From: Hyperoplus lanceolatus
Taxonomy: Eukaryota; Chordata; Actinopteri; Uranoscopiformes; Ammodytidae
Length of the DNA: 64,000 nucleotides
Assembly (NCBI GenBank): GCA_026929865.2
Contig: CM049403.1
Coordinates: forward strand, 6,061,501-6,125,500
Reading direction: 5' to 3'
In this document: positions 59,801-64,000 of the stretch, piece by piece
Layout: the number at the start of each line of letters is the position of its first letter
Numbering within the stretch: the first letter of the stretch is position 1
Notes under the pieces: generated by a model
What the model saw: the letters and a program-made list of their open reading frames with translations, nothing else
Told to the model about the DNA's origin: nothing
The model's database searches: none
Position numbers and translations under genes: made by a program

Positions 59801-62800
59801 GAATGAAAAGTGTCAGGTACATATATATATATACACACACACATACATACATACATACATACATACATACGTGTGTGTGTGTGTGTGTGTATATGTATTT
59901 TTTTTTTTTGATTGATCCATACATGTATGTATGTGTGATATATATATATATGCTCACCCTGCAGGTCGGGGAGATCCGGCTCCTCTCACACCACTCTCCA
60001 GTCTGCCTCCACCGGCTTCATTGGGCTGGGCCGGGATCAGGTTCTTACGAACACAACTGAAACACAAAGACAGGAATGATTGATTTGGTAAAAGGAACAT
60101 TTGGCCATCACATTTCAAGTTTACAAGAACATTGACAGTAAACCCATTATAAATGTATTTATGCGTCACTGATATATTAAGATACAGAGCAGTATAAAAC
60201 AGAGTTTAGAATTGGGATCTGTATTAAAAATGTAAATGTGTTCTCTCATCTATCTCCATAAGTGTCCCCTTGAGTACGTGAGTCAATTTAGTCAATTGTA
60301 CACAAGCCACATTGAAATTTGTCTTTTCACTTATCCCCTCTCAAGTTTTCCACTTCAGAGGGGTAGCACAGGGTCAGCCATAGTACTGCACCCCTGGAGA
60401 AGGTCCGGGTTTAGTGCCTTGCTCAAGGACACAATGGTAGAGATGGTGGGCACCGCAGATGTAATTACAGCCGCCACGAGTGTTACAACTAACACCCTCC
60501 TGTCCTTTGCCAGGGATCGAACCAGCGACCCACCTATCCAAGTTATCAACCACTTTGCTTTAGAACTGTAGTTGCTTCTTCCATTATGTCGAAGATTGAA
60601 TCTCACAAAAACAATCTACTTGTAAACAGTTGGTATTCATCAGGTCAAAACAAATCATTTAAATAATACTCTTGCAAGAGTATTATGTGTACCCAGACAC
60701 TGTGTAACGTGCATGTTGGTCTGCTCACCCTTCATTGGCAGGCTTCTTGCGGAGGATGCTGGGTCTAGGGGAAGAGACCAGGGTGGGGGCTCCTCCTACT
60801 CCTCCCTGGGAGTGTGTCTGCACCATGGTGGCGCCTGGCTGGGTGCTGCTGTATGTAGTGTTGATTGGGCCGGCCACATATCCATCGGCCAATACCACCC
60901 CTGAATAACAGAAAACACGCATTACAAACAGCCTTATAACCCAATGCAACACTCATCAGCACCAAGTCATTTCTACTGAGGCAGTGTTCTGTAGATTCAG
61001 TAAATACCGGGTTTTGCTTCAGACTGCGATTGTTGCTGCTGCTGCTGCTGAGAAACCATTGGTGCCTGCTGCATCCCTTGTGCCATTGGTGCAGACGTGT
61101 GCATGCCCTGCACTCCTATGGAAGCAGGCTGAATGCCCTGCGCGCTGATGGGTGCTTGCTGGATCCCTTGGGTGCTGATTTGTGCTGACGGGAGACCAAT
61201 CCGATCCACTGCCATCAGCTGCATGTGGTTGAGGTGGACAGTGGTTGCCACGCCCACTCCGGCTTGGTTGGGCAGAGCTGAAGTTGGAGCTTGGGGAGTA
61301 ACTTTGAGAAATAAGGGAAAATAAAGTTAAAATAGGATTTTCATGCTATCAACATAAAAAGACACCAAGCACGTTTAACCCTCTAGCATCACATTTCACA
61401 TTCCAGTGATTTTAGTCGACATGTCACTGCTTTTATATGGCAAATTAACACTATAAAGGGGGTACGTTACATGATACACCTGTCCCTACAATAGTTAGAA
61501 GTGAGTAAAACAACAGTGGTTAGTTGTGCTTACCTGGATACTGACGGATAGTTGATACGGAGCTGCTGATGGGGGTGTAGGTGTGTGTCAGAGGGTATGA
61601 GGAGGAATACGCCGGCAGGAAATACTGGAACTGCACAGGTACGGAAGGCCTTAAACAAAAAACATACAATATCAATACATCACATCATCTGAATTGAAGT
61701 TGTGCGGGTGAGATTAATACAATTGGATCACAGTTCATTTATTGTCTTCACTTCCTCAGTAATGAATGTTAATACAAGATCAGCGCAAGAATTGGCTCTC
61801 ATAATTGATAATCTTCATATTCGAGTCACTGCTTCCAGGTACATTTTCCCAATGTCCCTTTAGTTCAGCTAAGTATATGTACAACTCTGCTGTTTGTTCT
61901 GCCCACTGTGGCCATGGGGGTCAGTATGACAGAGCTGGCTATATTTTATTAATGGAAGTCAAGATGGTTAACTACTGTAAATATCCCCATCAGTTGAGAA
62001 TGTAAAATTGTGTTACTCTATGCTTTATAAACAACTATTGGAGCATCTATAAAAATGTTGAATATCAACGAAAAGTTGTATATCATGTGTGTTGCTGTAT
62101 AATCATATAAATATCGATTTTATGGATGTTTGTTCGTTGGTCTCCAACAATTTGTGCTTACCTGTTGTCACTTCTTGCTTCCATGGTGACGGGGTTAGGA
62201 GATGACCTATGACAGGGGATGGGGATGAGGTTGGCTCTCTCTCCGGGGTAGTCGCTCTGTACACGGGATGAAGAGTGGGCGATGGGCTGAGGGACCACTT
62301 TAGCTGTGAACAACAGGGATGAATGTGGTTATGAGAAAGAATACTACATCTGACTGATAATAAAATATGCTCCCGCTTATGAGGCAAACAAAAATGCTAA
62401 AGAGACTAAAGAGGCGACTTACCAACAGGGATGGCAGAGGTGGTCGCTGCTGAAGCATGAGAGGAGTGTGACGCCATTGTCATGGTGACAATATTGCTAT
62501 TAGTCATTTGGGTGTGTGAAACTGTGCCTAAACACAAAGAAGAAGGATATATCAAAATGTGTGAAAGATAACCCACCTCGTCTGCAGTTTAATTGATTGT
62601 TCTTTGAATCAAACATTGCAACTTTTTGTGATCAGCTTGGAGGCATGAATATACAGCGTTCAGAGAGAGAGATGGTACCTATTGCGGTGGTGGATGGCAC
62701 AGTGTTTGTGGCAACAATTGGTGCCACAGTTGCTGCAGCTACTGGTGTCACAGGACTAAACATGGGTTTCTGTGGATAAATATTAAAAATAAAACAAAAA

Positions 62801-63018
62801 AAATGACTTTAGTCGCTGTATAACATGGACTATTCATTATTGTTGCAGGCAGCCAGGGAGAAGCAGTAACCTGTGTCATGGTGTGTGGAGGCTGAGGCTT
62901 CTGGCCCCCGAGGGCAGGGTGAGAGGGCAGTGTGATCCGTGTGGCGGTGTCACGGGAAGCCTGAGACCTCTGAATACTGACGTTGGCTGTAGGGGGGTGA
63001 ATGGTCAGCCCCGGACGC
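53858..63018 (-). CDS. sap130: Sin3A-associated protein 130, last 14 coding exons seen
   Basis: Scaffold subunit of the SIN3A-HDAC co-repressor complex in the nucleus (family knowledge). Exons: 62871-63018, 62679-62769, 62423-62527, 62162-62303, 61534-61649, 61008-61301, 60729-60900, 59958-60056, 59430-59791, 58731-58970, 58518-58643, 58316-58419, 57904-58017, 53858-54016. All junction phases agree: 2,272 nt, about 756 residues to the stop. The first two thirds are low-complexity Pro/Thr/Ser/Gln-rich with a poly-Q run near 61033. The conserved C-terminal region begins around RKKPRKQQHV and includes YVPVKPRPPVTLLRHYRNPW and HDVYSRLSNLQEGLIPKKR. It ends NKNGAVKKSSKLKRKERA, close to the vertebrate SAP130 end. 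Roughly 300 N-terminal residues lie past the right edge. The last intron (54017-57903) was enlarged by the SINE and composite transposon. Confidence 0.93.
54163..54357 (-). mobile_element. tRNA-derived SINE copy 2
   Basis: Minus strand reads GGGGCGCC, A box TAGCTCAGTTGG (54336-54347), B box GGTTCGATTCC (54281-54291), then a body ending AAAAATGCCCAAAAAATATC and an A-rich tail. The tRNA-like head and A tail make it a SINE, not a functional tRNA gene. Same family as 45755-45914. Confidence 0.8.
54894..55722 (+). pseudogene. LINE ORF1, frameshifted
   Basis: 244 codons open from 54894, with heptad-like Lys/Glu/Leu sequence at residues ~10-100 (coiled coil) and an RRM-like segment at ~105-190. Near 55540 the frame shifts by one; the other frame continues with HVQQTWTRDGKIFIKMNG and stops at 55720-55722. 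RNA-binding ORF1 of a dead retrotransposon copy. Confidence 0.7.
55862..56782 (+). pseudogene. LINE ORF2 endonuclease part, start uncertain
   Basis: Frame open from about 55862; the first Met is at 55907. APE-type endonuclease motifs in order: IIHFNSRSL, VSETWIN, RGGGVALFVDE, CVYRTPD, CGDTNVDLL, SATLIDNIFTN and SDHLPLFA. The frame is lost in an A-run near 56755 and continues at 56805-57056. Confidence 0.8.
57184..57645 (+). pseudogene. LINE ORF2 reverse transcriptase, truncated
   Basis: Contains VIPLHKNGDEHSFTNYRPVS, FGFRKNHSTALALAE and SIGIFLD, the fingers and start of the palm of a LINE RT. After IGIFLD the sequence switches to hAT terminal DNA. Catalytic motifs beyond the first palm Asp are absent, so it cannot be active. 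Confidence 0.8.
59063..59410. repeat. TTAA/AGGTCAC MITE-family copy, diverged
   Basis: ATTAAAGGTCACATATTATG at the left and ATTTTGGACAATACCTTTAA at the right, with inner CAGTGCCATTGCTGAATC shared with the family (CAGTGCC / CACTGTGAGAAATAT block). Lies in a sap130 intron, 20 bp from exon 59430-59791. Confidence 0.6.
59820..59952. repeat. Compound TA/CA/CATA simple repeat
   Basis: (TA)n, (CA)n, (CATA)n then (GT)n and a T-run, intronic in sap130. ORFs through it are artefacts. Confidence 0.9.
60355..60570 (-). mobile_element. tRNA-related SINE (fish V-SINE-like)
   Basis: Minus strand: a tRNA-like B box GGTTCGATCCC at about 60512-60522, then TGTCCTTGAGCAAGGCACTA, GGGGTGCAGTACTATGGC and TGACCCTGTGCTACC, the conserved central block of widespread fish SINEs. 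The A box is poorly preserved. Intronic in sap130. Confidence 0.65.
61033..61052 (-). repeat. sap130: CAG repeat encoding poly-Gln in sap130
   Basis: A coding CAG run gives seven consecutive Gln in the low-complexity part of SAP130. Likely length-polymorphic. Confidence 0.9.
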
Positions 63019-63065
63019 CTAGAAGAAAACATACAAATACAACAAGTTTTTAATGATTTTTTATT

Positions 63066-64000
63066 TTTTTTTGTCCAATTTATTTATTTATTTATTATTC
63101 TTTCGGACAATTCCACACAATACACAATTTTCTCTTGAAAATATTCATACATCATACTTTGTGTTGTCCGAAGGGAGACGGAAGAAGCCAAAGGCTTATC
63201 AGGTACCGCCCCCATTTTCATCAAATTCGAATTCAGATACACAGTTACTGTTACAGAAAATAAAAATAAAACAAAAAACATTTTTTTTTTTATATATAGC
63301 TATATATATATATATACATACATACATATATACACATATATATATATACACATATATACACATACATACACATACATTTTTTTTTTCTTTTTTTTAAGAA
63401 TCTGCAGTCCAATACACAATCAATTTTAATGTAATTGCTTCAGCTTTTAAGATCAGTTCAGCACAGTTCAGTTTCTCTGTGACAATGCCAAGTGTATAAA
63501 GTGTGAAGTGGCCTTGTATTTGGCCTGTTCCAATTCTTAACTGGTAGTCAAAACACTTCTGCAAAAGTATTCAAAAACAAGTCTGACAGCTGGCCTGTAT
63601 TATTCTTTACAATATTGATATGTAAGTGACATTGACATTGTGCTCAGGTTATTAGTCTGTAATTTTCAATAATTTTTGAAACATAATTTGCTTTGAAATT
63701 GCGCAAACTGCAACTCCCTGTGACAACTTCATCAAGTCCATTCCACAGCTTAATACCCTTTATAGAAATCGAAAAGGATTTAAGTGTGGTCCGTATATTT
63801 TTCTCAGTGAATTTATCTTTTCTTCTTAAATCATGCAAAACTTCTCTGTCTTCAAACATTACTTGTAAACTGTTTGGAAGGCTTTTTTTGAAGCCTTGTA
63901 AATAATTTGTACTGTGTGGTAATTTACCACATCACGTAATTTGAGAATTCTACCTTCAATAAAAAAGTTATTAGTGTGTGCCCTGTAATTGGCTTGGTAA
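63066..64000 (-). mobile_element. LINE 3' end fragment, runs off the right edge
   Basis: On the minus strand a broken frame (about 63905 to 63644) reads PNSLQVMFEDREVLHDLR, then FSISIKGIKLWNGLDEVV and SLRNFKANY, the ORF2 C-terminal signature of fish LINEs. It is followed by ~570 bp of 3'UTR with a simple-repeat stretch (63280-63390) and an AAAT tail near 63080. Lies in a sap130 intron, opposite to the LINE at 54840. Confidence 0.6.

Overview
The window is nuclear DNA from a ray-finned (teleost) fish. The evidence is vertebrate genes with many short exons and GT-AG introns, (CA)n/(TG)n microsatellites over 150 bp, tRNA-derived SINEs, and many short terminal-inverted-repeat elements of fish type. 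No bacterial operon, CRISPR array or viral gene is visible. Identifications rest on my own translation of the exons and on knowledge of the families; no database was searched.

Four genes all lie on the minus strand, so transcription runs from high to low coordinates. (1) inpp5d (SHIP1, SH2-containing inositol 5-phosphatase), 9513 down to the left edge: 21 coding exons read in one frame for 763 codons; the C-terminal tail is outside. (2) gpr17, an intact one-exon class A GPCR of 339 aa (12184..13203), with a probable 5'UTR exon at 15732..~15900. (3) myo7b, unconventional myosin VIIb: 45 coding exons (50866 down to 17926) that join in frame to 6,324 nt including the stop (2,107 aa). (4) sap130 (Sin3A-associated protein 130): the last 14 coding exons seen (63018 down to 53858, 2,272 nt in frame); the N-terminus is beyond the right edge. 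GPR17, MYO7B and SAP130 are also close together on human 2q14.3.

The genes do not form a pathway: SHIP1 is a blood-cell lipid phosphatase, GPR17 an oligodendrocyte-lineage receptor, myosin VIIb a brush-border motor, SAP130 a chromatin co-repressor subunit. Their proximity is inherited synteny.

Introns and intergenic DNA carry most of the unusual material. There is a U12-type AT-AC intron in myo7b (28921..29673). There is a hAT-like element whose ends enclose a 3'-truncated non-LTR retrotransposon (54480..57710), and a 615-bp hAT-like MITE with a perfect 8-bp target duplication (33563..34177). There are TTAA-flanked and TTA-flanked MITEs (13251..13763; 23075..23687) and a 2.06-kb element with long inverted arms (19433..21492). 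A foldback repeat family has five copies, and a 73-bp tandem duplication puts two perfect palindromic oestrogen-response-element sequences in a myo7b intron. No wholly new gene system was found; the AT-AC intron and the composite hAT/LINE insertion are the best candidates for follow-up.
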